64,000 bases of DNA. It comes from Paraburkholderia terricola (GTDB lineage Bacteria; Pseudomonadota; Gammaproteobacteria; Burkholderiales; Burkholderiaceae). Position numbers and translations under genes: made by a program. The stretch covers positions 210,098-274,097 of the forward strand of contig NZ_FRAB01000003.1 in assembly GCF_900142195.1 (NCBI RefSeq). The letters are read 5' to 3'. Numbering within the stretch: the stretch's first letter is position 1; every line of letters begins with the position of its first letter. This document shows, in pieces, positions 17,538-27,438 of this stretch. A model generated the notes under the pieces. It was not told the origin of the DNA and searched no databases. It was given only the letters and a program-made list of their open reading frames with translations.

Positions 17538-18928
17538 GGCTGCTCCTGAACGGCGGGGCGCGCATCGGGCGCATGAAGCCGCGCGGCCAGTTGCGTGGCG
17601 ATCGCCTCGACCGAGGGCAGCGCGGCGCCGCGCGCGGCGGCGAGCGGCATCACGACCGAACTGTCGACCCGGAACAGATGACCGCCGCTGTCGATGCCGG
17701 GCGTCGCAACCGGGATGAAAACCGTCGCGGCGCCGCGCGACCTGGCCGCTTCGGCGAGAGCGGGATGACCGAGCACCACCGCGGGCACGGCCGGATCGAG
17801 CGAGGCCGGCCACGCATGCGGCCCGAAACTCGCGACCCACAACAGCGCGTCGACTTCACCCTCGGCGAGCAGCCTGCTGGTGCGGTAGCGATACGGATCA
17901 TGATCGAGCGGCGCGGTGCCGGCGAGCCGCCCGGGCTTCGAGACATGGGTGCGCAGCGGCAGGCCCGAGAGCCATGTCACCGTCTGGTTGACCGTGAGTG
18001 CGCCGTCGTCGCCGCCGAGCGCGAGACAGCCCGCGCGAGCCGTGAGGTTCGTCGTCTTGACGATGCGGTTCAATGCTTCGATCAACAGCGCCGCGTGCGG
18101 ACCGGGCAGCGCGGCGGGCTCATAAACGAACACCGTATAGCGCGCGGCGGCAATGCGCGCTTGCAGCGCGGCTAGCGTCGCCAGCGTCTCCGACGTGCCC
18201 GTTCCGTTATCGGGCAACGCGCCGGGCTCGCGTCCCACGCTCAACGCGGACCATTGCGCGAGCGTGTGATACGGATCGGCGTCCGGCAGGATCGCTTCGA
18301 CGCGCGCTTGCGCGAACGCGCTCGCGGCAGGGTCCGGCTCGCAACCGACGAACACCAGGTCGCGCGCGCCTTCGGTGCCCTCCAGCGTGCGCGCGTAAAA
18401 GCGCGGATAGCGCCGCGACGGCTGGCAGCCGAAAAACACCAGCAGGTCGGCGCGGCTGCGCACTTCGGAGAGCGTCGTGAAGAACGAGCCGCGGTCCTGC
18501 AGCGCGAGTGTCGCGGCGCTCATCGCGTCGCCGTGCAAATGATCGAGGATCGCGCCGCAACCGGCCGCGAGCGTGTACAACGCGCGTGCGCCGGCGACGT
18601 CGGTGGCGAGCGCGCCGAACAGCGGACGGCGCGCGTTCGACAGCATCCGCGCCGCATGAGTGAGCGCGTCGTCGAGATTGGCGTCCTGTCCGTCGATGCT
18701 GCTCGCGCACTGCGCGTCGCTCGCGCCGTAGCACGTGAGCGCGTCGGCGAGCCGCGGGCAATCGGTGTCGGGCACGCTGAGCGTGGCGTCGTCGTGCGCA
18801 TTGACGACCAGGTCGTCGCACAGCAGCGGGCAGAACGGACAGGTCCAGTCGCGCGTGGTCGACAAGGCGGGCACGTTGGCCGCGCCCGAGGGGCTCGTAT
18901 TCGACGGATCGGTCGGTGGAAGGTGCAT
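17534..18928 (-). CDS. fhcB: Formyltransferase/hydrolase complex subunit B (FwdB-like)
   Basis: 464 aa. N-terminal CPFCPLLCDD resembles the Fe-S site of molybdopterin/tungsten oxidoreductases, followed by a FwdB-like body (GASDAQCASS, FFGCQPSRRYPRFYART, FVGCEPDP, WVASFGPHAWPASLDP). In methylotrophic bacteria the family is described as having lost the redox function of archaeal FwdB and acting structurally in the hydrolase complex. It is first in the long minus-strand operon; the promoter should lie in 18929-19233. Whether it holds an Fe-S cluster cannot be settled here. Confidence 0.93.
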   Translation of the reverse strand: MHLPPTDPSNTSPSGAANVPALSTTRDWTCPFCPLLCDDLVVNAHDDATLSVPDTDCPRLADALTCYGASDAQCASSIDGQDANLDDALTHAARMLSNARRPLFGALATDVAGARALYTLAAGCGAILDHLHGDAMSAATLALQDRGSFFTTLSEVRSRADLLVFFGCQPSRRYPRFYARTLEGTEGARDLVFVGCEPDPAASAFAQARVEAILPDADPYHTLAQWSALSVGREPGALPDNGTGTSETLATLAALQARIAAARYTVFVYEPAALPGPHAALLIEALNRIVKTTNLTARAGCLALGGDDGALTVNQTVTWLSGLPLRTHVSKPGRLAGTAPLDHDPYRYRTSRLLAEGEVDALLWVASFGPHAWPASLDPAVPAVVLGHPALAEAARSRGAATVFIPVATPGIDSGGHLFRVDSSVVMPLAAARGAALPSVEAIATQLAARLHAPDARPAVQEQP

Positions 18929-19040
18929 GGCTTCGTTTTAGCAAGCTCCATGCCGATGGCCGCGATAGTGCAACGACGCTCGCGCGGACCGAATCGCGCA
19001 CCGCTAATGTGGCCGTGTGCTTAAAAGGATCGGACGGTCG

Positions 19041-19056
19041 TGGCACTCGCATTGCA
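19041..19056 (+). promoter_or_regulatory. Sigma-54 (-24/-12) promoter-like site
   Basis: TGGCAC-N5-TTGCA matches the RpoN consensus exactly, with the GG and GC doublets 12 bp apart. It points rightward, antisense to the HisA-like gene and toward mfnD. A sigma-54 activator is encoded at 36703-38808, giving it a possible partner. There is no sense gene directly behind it. Confidence 0.5.
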
Positions 19057-19210
19057 TGCGGCTTGCGTGCGTTGGCCGCTGTGGCATCGACAGCGCCGAA
19101 ACCTCGGTGCGCCGCACAGGTTGTGTGCCGATCTGGAGCAGAGTGTCACACGCGGCCGCATTGCTTTCTGTTTCTTTCTGTTTGTTTACCGCCGTGCGTT
19201 GTCCCGCGAT

Positions 19211-19226
19211 TGGCATGGATTTTGTA
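19211..19226 (+). promoter_or_regulatory. Second, weaker sigma-54-like site
   Basis: TGGCAT-N5-TTGTA, same strand and spacing as the site at 19041, with one mismatch in the -12 element. It ends 8 bp before the stop codon of the HisA-like gene on the other strand. Confidence 0.3.
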
Positions 19227-19233
19227 TAGCCTG

Positions 19234-20034
19234 CTACGTGGATTCGAAGAGCGGGAGGCCGATCTGGCGATCATGCAGTGCGGACGCCACCAGCCATGCG
19301 GTGGCGCCAGTCCGCGCCGCCGCGCTCAGATCGGCTCGATCGCGAATGCCGCCCGCGCCGATCACGGCGGTGCCCGCGGGCGCATTCGAGCGGATGCGCT
19401 CGACGCTGCGCAAGTCGGGACCGTCGTAGCTGCCGACCTGGTCGAGCGTCATGGCGATCACCCGGCCGGGCCACCATGACGATGTGGGTTCGAACGCAGG
19501 GTCGGCAAGCAACTGGCCGGCGCGATGATCGAGCGAAAGAATGGGCGAGAGGCCGGCAGCCTCGGCCGCTTGCAGCGCGTGAAGGTCGCGCAGCGACTCG
19601 GTGCCGAACACGGGCACGAGGGGCGCGAGATCGTGAGTCGTGCGGTCGTTGGGGGCGTTGCGCTCGCCGGTGTGCGAGTGGGCCGGGCCGCTCTGCTCGA
19701 TGTGCTGAATGTGATTGAGGCGCTCGATGCTGTCGAATAGCGCGCGCATCGACGCAAAGTCGGCATAGCCCGCATCGAGCCAGATGTCGATGCCGGGGAG
19801 GGCGGCACGCAGCATGGCGAGCGTCGCGACGTGGGCGCCGCGTTGAAGGATGGCGCCGAGGTCGGCGATATAGAGCGTGCGCGCGCCGCTTGCGGCAATG
19901 AGCGCACGGGCGATGTGAAGCGGCTCGCTGGTGGCGGCAAGCGGCGACTGGATCGGCAGATAAGCGGTCCGCTCGCCGCGCACCGCGCGCACCACGTGGC
20001 CGTCGAGCAGATCGAGAACCGGTATCACCTGCAT
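19234..20034 (-). CDS. HisA/HisF-related TIM-barrel protein of C1 clusters
   Basis: 266 aa. Starts MQVIPVLDLLDGHVVRAVRG, the HisA-like first strand, with later IWLDAGYAD and AVIGAGGIRD phosphate-loop motifs. This matches the group of proteins related to ProFAR isomerase that co-occur with H4MPT/methanofuran genes in methanogens and methylotrophs (COG1411 type). Its reaction is not established to my knowledge; histidine biosynthesis is unlikely given the surroundings. Its ATG is only 15 bp from the start of the divergent ATP-grasp gene. A linker near residues 120-135 looks like an insertion. Confidence 0.75.
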   Translation of the reverse strand: MQVIPVLDLLDGHVVRAVRGERTAYLPIQSPLAATSEPLHIARALIAASGARTLYIADLGAILQRGAHVATLAMLRAALPGIDIWLDAGYADFASMRALFDSIERLNHIQHIEQSGPAHSHTGERNAPNDRTTHDLAPLVPVFGTESLRDLHALQAAEAAGLSPILSLDHRAGQLLADPAFEPTSSWWPGRVIAMTLDQVGSYDGPDLRSVERIRSNAPAGTAVIGAGGIRDRADLSAAARTGATAWLVASALHDRQIGLPLFEST

Positions 20035-20049
20035 TGGGGGCGTGCTCCT

Positions 20050-21114
20050 TTGACCAAGATCTTTGTCTATGAGTATCTCACTGGCGGCGGCATCGACCCG
20101 GCGCTGGCCGGCGCGGGCAGTCTCGCCGATCTGAGCGCGTTGATCGTCGAGGGGCGGGTGATGCGCGACGCGCTGGTCGCGGATCTGCGCGAACTCGACG
20201 GCGTGCAGGTGACGTTCGCCAGTTCGCGCTTCGAAACCGTCGACCCGGCGCTGGCCCATTGTAGGGCCGCGCCGGGTGAATCGATGACGGCCTTCGTCGC
20301 AAGGGTGGCGCGCGAACACGATTACGCGTGGATCATCGCGCCCGAATGCGACGGCTTGCTGCTGCATCTTTACGATGCGGTCGGCACGGCGCGCTGGCTC
20401 GGTTGCGCGAAGGAAGCGATTCGCGCGGCATCGAGCAAGAGCGTGACCGCCGCGTGTCTCGCGGCGCATGGCATCGCGACGACGCCCGCGCTCGAACCGG
20501 GGCAGGCCGATGCGCGTTCGGAGCGTCATCCGTCCGCCGGCCGCTGGGTCGTGAAACCGGACGACGGCGCGGGCGGTCTCGACACGTTCGTGTTCTACCG
20601 TTTCGCCGATGCCTGCGCGGAATACGATGCGCGTGCCGCCGCCGGACGCAATCCGGTGCTTCAGGAATGGGTCGACGGCGAGCCGCTCAGTCTCTCGCTG
20701 ATCTGTCACGAGGACCGTGCCGAGCTCATCAGCATCAACCGGCAGCAGATCGGTTTGAGCGGAGGCGATGCAAGCGGACCGCAACCGCGGATCGTCGAAT
20801 TCGACGGCGTGATGGTGAACCAGATCGATCGTCTCGGCGACCAGGGCCGTGTGCTCGGCGACCTAGCGCAGCGCGTGTATGCGGCGCTGCCCGGCTTGCG
20901 CGGCTTTGCCGGCATCGACGTGGTGTGGCATCCCGAGCGCGGCCCGGTGGTGATCGAGGTCAATCCGCGGTTGACCGTCGCGTATGCGGGGCTGTCCGCG
21001 TCGCTCGGCGGCAATCTCGCGCGCGCGTTGCTGGCGGCGCATGGGGCGCGCATCGACAGAAGCGCGGCGGCGCGCCCGCACGGCTCCGAGACGGCCTGTG
21101 GAGCGCGGCCGTGA
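20050..21114 (+). CDS. mfnD: ATP-grasp ligase, tyramine-glutamate ligase (MfnD) type
   Basis: 354 aa. Begins KIFVYEYLTGGGI like archaeal MfnD. ATP-grasp features are RWVVKPDDGAGGLDTF, VLQEWVDGEPLSLSLICH and PVVIEVNPRLTVAYAG (metal-binding Glu and Asn). MfnD joins glutamate to tyramine in methanofuran synthesis. No ATG is available at the conserved N-terminus, so a TTG start at 20050 with a G-rich Shine-Dalgarno (GGGGGCG) is proposed. The stop overlaps the GTG of the next gene (GTGA). Specificity is inferred from family and operon. Confidence 0.75.
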   Translation: MTKIFVYEYLTGGGIDPALAGAGSLADLSALIVEGRVMRDALVADLRELDGVQVTFASSRFETVDPALAHCRAAPGESMTAFVARVAREHDYAWIIAPECDGLLLHLYDAVGTARWLGCAKEAIRAASSKSVTAACLAAHGIATTPALEPGQADARSERHPSAGRWVVKPDDGAGGLDTFVFYRFADACAEYDARAAAGRNPVLQEWVDGEPLSLSLICHEDRAELISINRQQIGLSGGDASGPQPRIVEFDGVMVNQIDRLGDQGRVLGDLAQRVYAALPGLRGFAGIDVVWHPERGPVVIEVNPRLTVAYAGLSASLGGNLARALLAAHGARIDRSAAARPHGSETACGARP

Positions 21115-22361
21115 GCGCGGCGCAGGCAGCGCATGCGAGCCACGCGGGCGTCGATGGCGCGATTTTCGGCTGGGATGTGGGCGGCGCGCACGTGAAGGTG
21201 TCGATGGCCGATGCCGGCGGCGCGGTGCTCGACGTCGCGCAATGGGCGTGTCCGCTGTGGCAGGGACTCGAACATCTGGAGCGGACGATCGACCTCGTGT
21301 TCGAGCGCTGGCCGGCCGCGAACACGGCCGCCGCGCGGCACGCCGTGACGATGACGGGCGAAATGGTCGACCTGTTCCCCGATCGCGCCGCAGGCGTGCG
21401 GGCGATTGCCGGCACGCTCGCGCAGCGGCTCGCGACGCGCTCGCATGCGCCGTTGCAGTCGCAAACGCACGCGCGGTTGGGCTCGCGATCAGATGCACGA
21501 GCAGGCGCACAGGCAGGCGCACAGGCAGGCCCACAAGCAGGCTCACAAGCGGGCGCACAGTTGCGTTTTTATGCAGGCGAAACCGGCTGGCTCGCGCCGC
21601 AAGACTGCGCCGCCAACTGGCGTGACGTTGCCTCCGCGAACTGGCTCGCCACCGCGCACTGGGTCGCCACGCGCGCAGCCGACGCGGTGCTCATCGACAT
21701 CGGCAGCACGACCACCGACATCATTCCGATCGCTGGCGGGCGCGTCGTCGCGCGCGCCGCGACCGATGCCGGGCGGCTCGCGACCGGCGAACTGGTCTAC
21801 CAGGGTGTCGTGCGCACGCCGTTGTGCGGGATCGCGCACCGCATCGAATTCGCGGGCGCGGCCGTCAACGTGATGAACGAATGGTTCGCGACGAGCGCGG
21901 ATGTCTATCGGCTGACCGGCGAACTGGAGCCGCACTACGACCTCTATCCGAGCGCCGACCAGGGACCGAAGACGGAAGCCGCGAGCCGTGCGCGGATCGC
22001 GCGGATGATCGGCCGCGACGCCTACGAAACGGAGCCCGCCGAATGGCGCCGGTTCGCGCTGCGCTGGCGCGAACTGCAATTGCGCGAGATCGGCGTGAAC
22101 CTCGCGCGCGTGACGGCGGCGCATCCCGAGCTGGCCGCCGCGCCGCTGGTGGGCGCGGGCTGCGGACGCTTCCTCGTGGCGGCGCTGGCGCGTGAGGAGG
22201 CGCGCGGCTATGTCGATTTCGGCGCGCTGGCGGGCGTGCCCGACGCATGCTCGGAGTGGGCCGCGACTTGCGCGCCGAGCGTGGCGGTGGCGCTGCTCGC
22301 GGCCGCGCACGACCGGCATGCGGGCCGCGACGGCGAGGGCGCGGTATCGCGGGCGGCATGA
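21111..22361 (+). CDS. H4MPT-linked C1 transfer pathway protein (COG1548; MfnF-like)
   Basis: 416 aa. ASKHA-type fold with GWDVGGAHVKVSMADAGG at the start, MTGEMVDLFPDR, LIDIGSTTTDIIPI and a terminal GAGCGRFL. This family is present in nearly all H4MPT users. In methanogens it is described as MfnF, which couples the furan diphosphate unit to glutamyl-tyramine. The start is a GTG overlapping the mfnD stop. Residues about 131-150 are an AGAQ-type repeat encoded by 12-bp DNA units and probably form a flexible loop. The MfnF function in bacteria is inference. Confidence 0.78.
   Translation: MSAAQAAHASHAGVDGAIFGWDVGGAHVKVSMADAGGAVLDVAQWACPLWQGLEHLERTIDLVFERWPAANTAAARHAVTMTGEMVDLFPDRAAGVRAIAGTLAQRLATRSHAPLQSQTHARLGSRSDARAGAQAGAQAGPQAGSQAGAQLRFYAGETGWLAPQDCAANWRDVASANWLATAHWVATRAADAVLIDIGSTTTDIIPIAGGRVVARAATDAGRLATGELVYQGVVRTPLCGIAHRIEFAGAAVNVMNEWFATSADVYRLTGELEPHYDLYPSADQGPKTEAASRARIARMIGRDAYETEPAEWRRFALRWRELQLREIGVNLARVTAAHPELAAAPLVGAGCGRFLVAALAREEARGYVDFGALAGVPDACSEWAATCAPSVAVALLAAAHDRHAGRDGEGAVSRAA
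21501..21560. repeat. 12-bp tandem repeat inside the COG1548 gene
   Basis: Five 12-bp units of the form GCAGGCGCACAG, the first two identical. They encode the AGAQ repeats of the MfnF-like protein without breaking the frame. Confidence 0.9.
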
Positions 22362-22518
22362 GCCGAAGCGTAATGAGCCGCGCGATGGACGGCACGCGGA
22401 ACGGCGCGGCGTGAGCTTTTGGGGTGTGACAGGTAGGGCGCGGTATCGCGGGCGGCATGAGCCGAAGCGCGATGAGCCGCGCGTCGGACGGCACACGGAA
22501 CGGCACGACGCGAGCTTT
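22336..22518. repeat. Direct duplication of about 84 bp with 99-bp period
   Basis: Copy 1 is at 22336-22419 and copy 2 at 22435-22518, more than 85 percent identical by eye. Copy 1 covers the last codons of the MfnF-like gene, and copy 2 lies between that gene and the amino-acid kinase. Copy 2 therefore carries a decayed duplicate of the gene's 3' end. Confidence 0.85.
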
Positions 22519-22624
22519 GGTCAGACAGTGCTCGAACGCGCGAGCCAATCAGCAGGTGAATGCACCCGCAACGAACATGCAGCGAACACACCAACGCAGT
22601 TAATCGGAAACGAGGACAACGGTC

Positions 22625-23215
22625 ATGTGGGTGGTCAAGATCGGGGGCAGCCTGAGTCACGAGCCGACGCTGCGCAACTGGCTCGACGAGCTATGCGAGG
22701 TGGGGGGCGGGCGCGTCGTGATCGTGCCGGGCGGCGGCGATTTCGCCGACAAGGTGCGGCAATATCAGAGCGAGTGGCGTTTCGACGATCTCGTCGCGCA
22801 CAACATGTGTCTGCTCGCGATGACGCAGTACGCGATCATGATGCAAGGCGTGCGGCCCGAACTCGTGCTTGCGTCGAGCGAGGCCAAGATTCGCCGCGCG
22901 TTGCGCGACGGCCATGTCGCCGTATGGGTGCCGACCGCTCTGATGCGCGACACGCCCGACGCGATGAGCAACTGGGACACGACCTCCGACAGCCTCGCCG
23001 CCTGGCTCTCGACGATGCTCAACGCCGAGCGGCTGATCGTGGTGAAGTCATGTCCGATCTTCGAGGACGAACGGCTTGAAACGCTGGCGGCAACGGGCGT
23101 GGTGGACCGCCGTTTCGTCGATTATGTGAACGACGCGAATTACGTGGTGGAATTGCTCAACAAGGACAACGTGGCGTTGATGCGCGACCGGCTGCTGAAT
23201 ATGCCGGTAACGTAG
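22625..23215 (+). CDS. Amino-acid-kinase family protein of the H4MPT/methanofuran cluster
   Basis: 196 aa, short for the family. MWVVKIGGSL and VIVPGGGDFAD form the nucleotide- and substrate-binding loops of the aspartokinase/carbamate-kinase fold. WDTTSDSLAAWLSTMLNAERLIVVKS is the second conserved block. Archaeal and methylotroph relatives sit beside methanofuran genes, so phosphorylation of a furan intermediate (the step done by MfnE in methanogens) is the likely job. MfnE itself is reported as adenylate-kinase-like, so the symbol is withheld. It is third in the mfnD operon after a repeat-containing 263 bp gap. Confidence 0.7.
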   Translation: MWVVKIGGSLSHEPTLRNWLDELCEVGGGRVVIVPGGGDFADKVRQYQSEWRFDDLVAHNMCLLAMTQYAIMMQGVRPELVLASSEAKIRRALRDGHVAVWVPTALMRDTPDAMSNWDTTSDSLAAWLSTMLNAERLIVVKSCPIFEDERLETLAATGVVDRRFVDYVNDANYVVELLNKDNVALMRDRLLNMPVT

Positions 23216-23287
23216 TCGGCAAGCTGACATCCGTGGATGAGCAGCATGGGCGGCACGAGCGCCGCACCATGCGCCGGGAGAAGAATC

Positions 23288-24034
23288 CTACAAACGGGCC
23301 GCGTCCGAAGAAACGCCCGAGCCCGAAGTCGCGCCCGCAAGACCCCTATCACCGCTTGCACTGTGCAGCGCGCCGGCCAGGTCGGCGACCCGTTGCGGAT
23401 CGAGCCGCGAGCGGCGCCCATCCACGCACAAGGCCGTGCGAAAGCCCGCGAAATCCGGCGCCAGCGCCCTGATCTGCGCGAGCTGCGCCCAGCCGAGCGA
23501 ACCGGCGATGCCGCTCATCGCGCCTTGCTCGCGGATCAGCCGCAGCCATTGCCCCAGCGATTCGCTGTCCACGTGATCGAACAGCGTGTTGCCGTCCTTG
23601 CCCTCGGTGTCGAACATCACGCCCACGAATCCGAGCGTGGCCGCGTAGGCGACCAGTTCGCCGTCCATGCCGCCGTCGCACAGCAGCACCGGCACGACGG
23701 TCGCCGGCAGATTCGCGAGGTGTTCGAGGCAACGCCGCGCGGCCGGTCCTCGCGCCACGCCCACTTTCACATAATCGACGCCCGCCTCGCTGACCTCGAT
23801 GACGCGCGCGGCGATCTCGTCGAGCGCTTCGGCCGGCACGTCGCCGATCGTCGCGCTGATCGGCTTGACCGGGTAACGGGCGCGTAGATGACGCGCGATA
23901 TTCGTGATGTCGCCGATCGACAGGCCGCCGAGCGCGCCCGCGTTCGGCTCCTTCAGGTCGATCAGCTCGGCGCCGGCCTGGGCAGCGTCGAACGCCTCCT
24001 CGTGCGAGCGGACGCTCGCGAGCAATGCGGTCAT
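23288..24034 (-). CDS. mfnB: (5-formylfuran-3-yl)methyl phosphate synthase
   Basis: 248 aa. TIM-barrel protein with LLASVRSHEEAFDAAQAGAELIDLKEPNAGALGG, KPISATIGD, VDYVKVGVARG and GVMFDTEGKDG. These are signature elements of the MfnB family, including the Lys residues needed to condense two glyceraldehyde-3-phosphate molecules into the furan precursor of methanofuran. It follows the DUF447 gene by 16 bp and converges on the amino-acid kinase gene (72 bp gap). Confidence 0.88.
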   Translation of the reverse strand: MTALLASVRSHEEAFDAAQAGAELIDLKEPNAGALGGLSIGDITNIARHLRARYPVKPISATIGDVPAEALDEIAARVIEVSEAGVDYVKVGVARGPAARRCLEHLANLPATVVPVLLCDGGMDGELVAYAATLGFVGVMFDTEGKDGNTLFDHVDSESLGQWLRLIREQGAMSGIAGSLGWAQLAQIRALAPDFAGFRTALCVDGRRSRLDPQRVADLAGALHSASGDRGLAGATSGSGVSSDAARL

Positions 24035-24050
24035 CGGGTTCTCCGAAAGA

Positions 24051-24650
24051 CTAGTGGGACACGAGTTCGGCGGACGAACCGCCGGCGGAATCGAGGCTCG
24101 CGCGGTGTCGCGCGATCGCGGAGGTGAGCCAGCCCCAGGCGGTGCGCTCGGCATCGCCCGCGGTTTTGTCGATGGCGATCTGCAGGTAGGCCATTTCGCG
24201 GTCGACCTTGTCGGCCGGCAGCATGAAGAGCCGGCTCACCAGCACCGCGCCTTCGATCACCGCCGCCTGAGCGCGGTTGAAACCGGCGAACGGCGCGTGA
24301 TTCTCGCGGTGCACGCACTTCATGCGCAGCACCGGGCGCTGGTTGTCGTCGCGCAGTTCATCGAGTTCGAGTTCGGCATGCGCGAGCGACTCCGCCAGCC
24401 GGATGCTCGCGACGCGAGTGGCGGCGACAGTGGGCCAATCGGTCGCGCAGTGCGTGACGCAGCCGGCGAAAACGCGGACGTCGGTGGTGAAATTCAGAAC
24501 CGCCGCGCGCGACGCGACGATGTTGTCGAGTGTGGCCGACGGGCGAAACGGGGAAAGAATGACGAACTCGCCCTCGTAACGCGCCCCCATCGGCGCTATG
24601 TGAGGACGGCCATCGCACGCTGCCGTGGTGACGATCGTTTCGTGGATCAT
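24051..24650 (-). CDS. DUF447-family protein of C1 cofactor clusters
   Basis: 199 aa. HETIVTTAACDGRPHIAPMGARYEGEFVILSPFRPSATLDNI is typical of the DUF447 family, a flavin-reductase-like split barrel found with H4MPT/methanofuran genes in archaea and methylotrophs. The exact reaction is unknown; flavin or pterin binding is plausible from the fold. It is probably cotranscribed with mfnB. The ATG start coincides with the conserved N-terminus. Confidence 0.78.
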   Translation of the reverse strand: MIHETIVTTAACDGRPHIAPMGARYEGEFVILSPFRPSATLDNIVASRAAVLNFTTDVRVFAGCVTHCATDWPTVAATRVASIRLAESLAHAELELDELRDDNQRPVLRMKCVHRENHAPFAGFNRAQAAVIEGAVLVSRLFMLPADKVDREMAYLQIAIDKTAGDAERTAWGWLTSAIARHRASLDSAGGSSAELVSH

Positions 24651-24720
24651 GATGGAACGTGAGTCGTGACAGCGCCGAAAGGCCGGCCGATTCAGCTAAA
24701 GAGAAAAGTGATCCGCGAAA

Positions 24721-24738
24721 GGGCCGCGCATGCGGCCC
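24721..24738 (-). terminator. Hairpin after pqqA
   Basis: A perfect 7-bp stem GGGCCGC / GCGGCCC with a 4-nt loop lies 9 bp beyond the pqqA stop and is followed by TTT on the minus strand. It could limit readthrough from the abundant pqqA message into DUF447-mfnB. The U-tract is short, so it is a weak intrinsic terminator. Confidence 0.45.
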
Positions 24739-24746
24739 GTGCGGGC

Positions 24747-24821
24747 TTAACGCGTCGCGATATACATCGTGATTTCAAAACCAAAGCGCATATCGGTGTA
24801 GCTAGGTGTCGTCCATTGCAT
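24747..24821 (-). CDS. pqqA: PqqA, PQQ precursor peptide (isolated from pqqBCDE)
   Basis: 24 aa: begins MQWTTPSYTDMRFGFEITMY and ends IATR. The Glu16-x3-Tyr20 pair (EITMY) is the invariant source of PQQ. A strong Shine-Dalgarno GGAGG lies 8 bp before the ATG. The gene is about 12.8 kb from pqqB, on the same strand but separated from it by the mfn and fhc genes. It is divergent from cbbL, sharing a 467 bp promoter region. Below usual gene-caller length, so easily missed. Confidence 0.95.
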   Translation of the reverse strand: MQWTTPSYTDMRFGFEITMYIATR

Positions 24822-26806
<1,985 letters not shown>

Positions 26807-26917
26807 AACGCCGCATTCACGGCAATCGTTATCGCGGGAACGACAGCAGTGCCGCCGCACTGCGTTGGAAAACTGTTGACCCGATTCAGGCCGTCACATC
26901 AATCAACGAGGTTCGCC

Positions 26918-27346
26918 ATGCGCATTACACAAGGCACATTTTCCTTCTTGCCGGAATTGACCGACGAGGAGATCGGCTTGCAGATCGACTATGCGTTGAG
27001 CCAGGGCTGGGCCTGCTCGGTGGAATACACCGACGACCCGCATCCGCGCAATACGTACTGGGAAATGTGGGGCTTGCCCATGTTCGATCTGCGCGATGCG
27101 GCCGGCGTGTTGCAGGAGGTGAGGGCATGCCGCGCGGCGTGGCCGCAGCACTACATCAAGGTCAATGCGTTCGATTCGGAGCGCACCTTCGAGACGATGC
27201 GCCTGTCGTTCATCGTCAACCGGCCGGACGACGAGCCGGGTTTCCGTCTCACGCGGCAGGATGGCGCGGGGCGCGTGCAGCGCTATGGACTGTCGAGCTA
27301 TGCGGGCGACCGGCCCGCGGGTGAGCGCTACGGCCCGGCACGGTAA
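26918..27346 (+). CDS. cbbS: RuBisCO small subunit, red-type
   Basis: 142 aa. [19 protein letters not shown], then [24 protein letters not shown] and the red-type C-terminal beta-hairpin extension ([23 protein letters not shown]). It begins 111 bp after cbbL. ATG 26918 matches the family N-terminus; an upstream in-frame start would add non-conserved residues. Confidence 0.97.
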   Translation: MRITQGTFSFLPELTDEEIGLQIDYALSQGWACSVEYTDDPHPRNTYWEMWGLPMFDLRDAAGVLQEVRACRAAWPQHYIKVNAFDSERTFETMRLSFIVNRPDDEPGFRLTRQDGAGRVQRYGLSSYAGDRPAGERYGPAR

Positions 27347-27438
27347 TTGGATGCGGTGCGGTGCATGAGTCGCTGTATCGATCACCGCATCGCTTACCGC
27401 GTCGATCACCGCGCGAATGGTATGAACAAGGAGATGCA

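Larger units (their letters stand above)
18929..19233. promoter_or_regulatory. Intergenic region upstream of the fhc-pqq operon
   Basis: 305 bp between the fhcB start and the end of the HisA-like gene, both minus strand. It must hold the fhcB promoter on the minus strand, but I see no clear -35/-10 pair. On the plus strand it holds two sigma-54-like sites (listed separately), and a T-rich run CTTTCTGTTTCTTTCTG (about 19165-19181). No convincing coding gene. Confidence 0.4.

Noticed and set aside
19017..19229. Small plus-strand frame of 70 codons behind the upstream half of the fhc intergenic region
   Set aside because: It starts before the sigma-54 site, has no clear Shine-Dalgarno and no recognisable features.
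22362..22624. Frame reading through the duplicated block between the MfnF-like gene and the kinase gene
   Set aside because: It only repeats out-of-frame sequence from the duplication and has no start signal.
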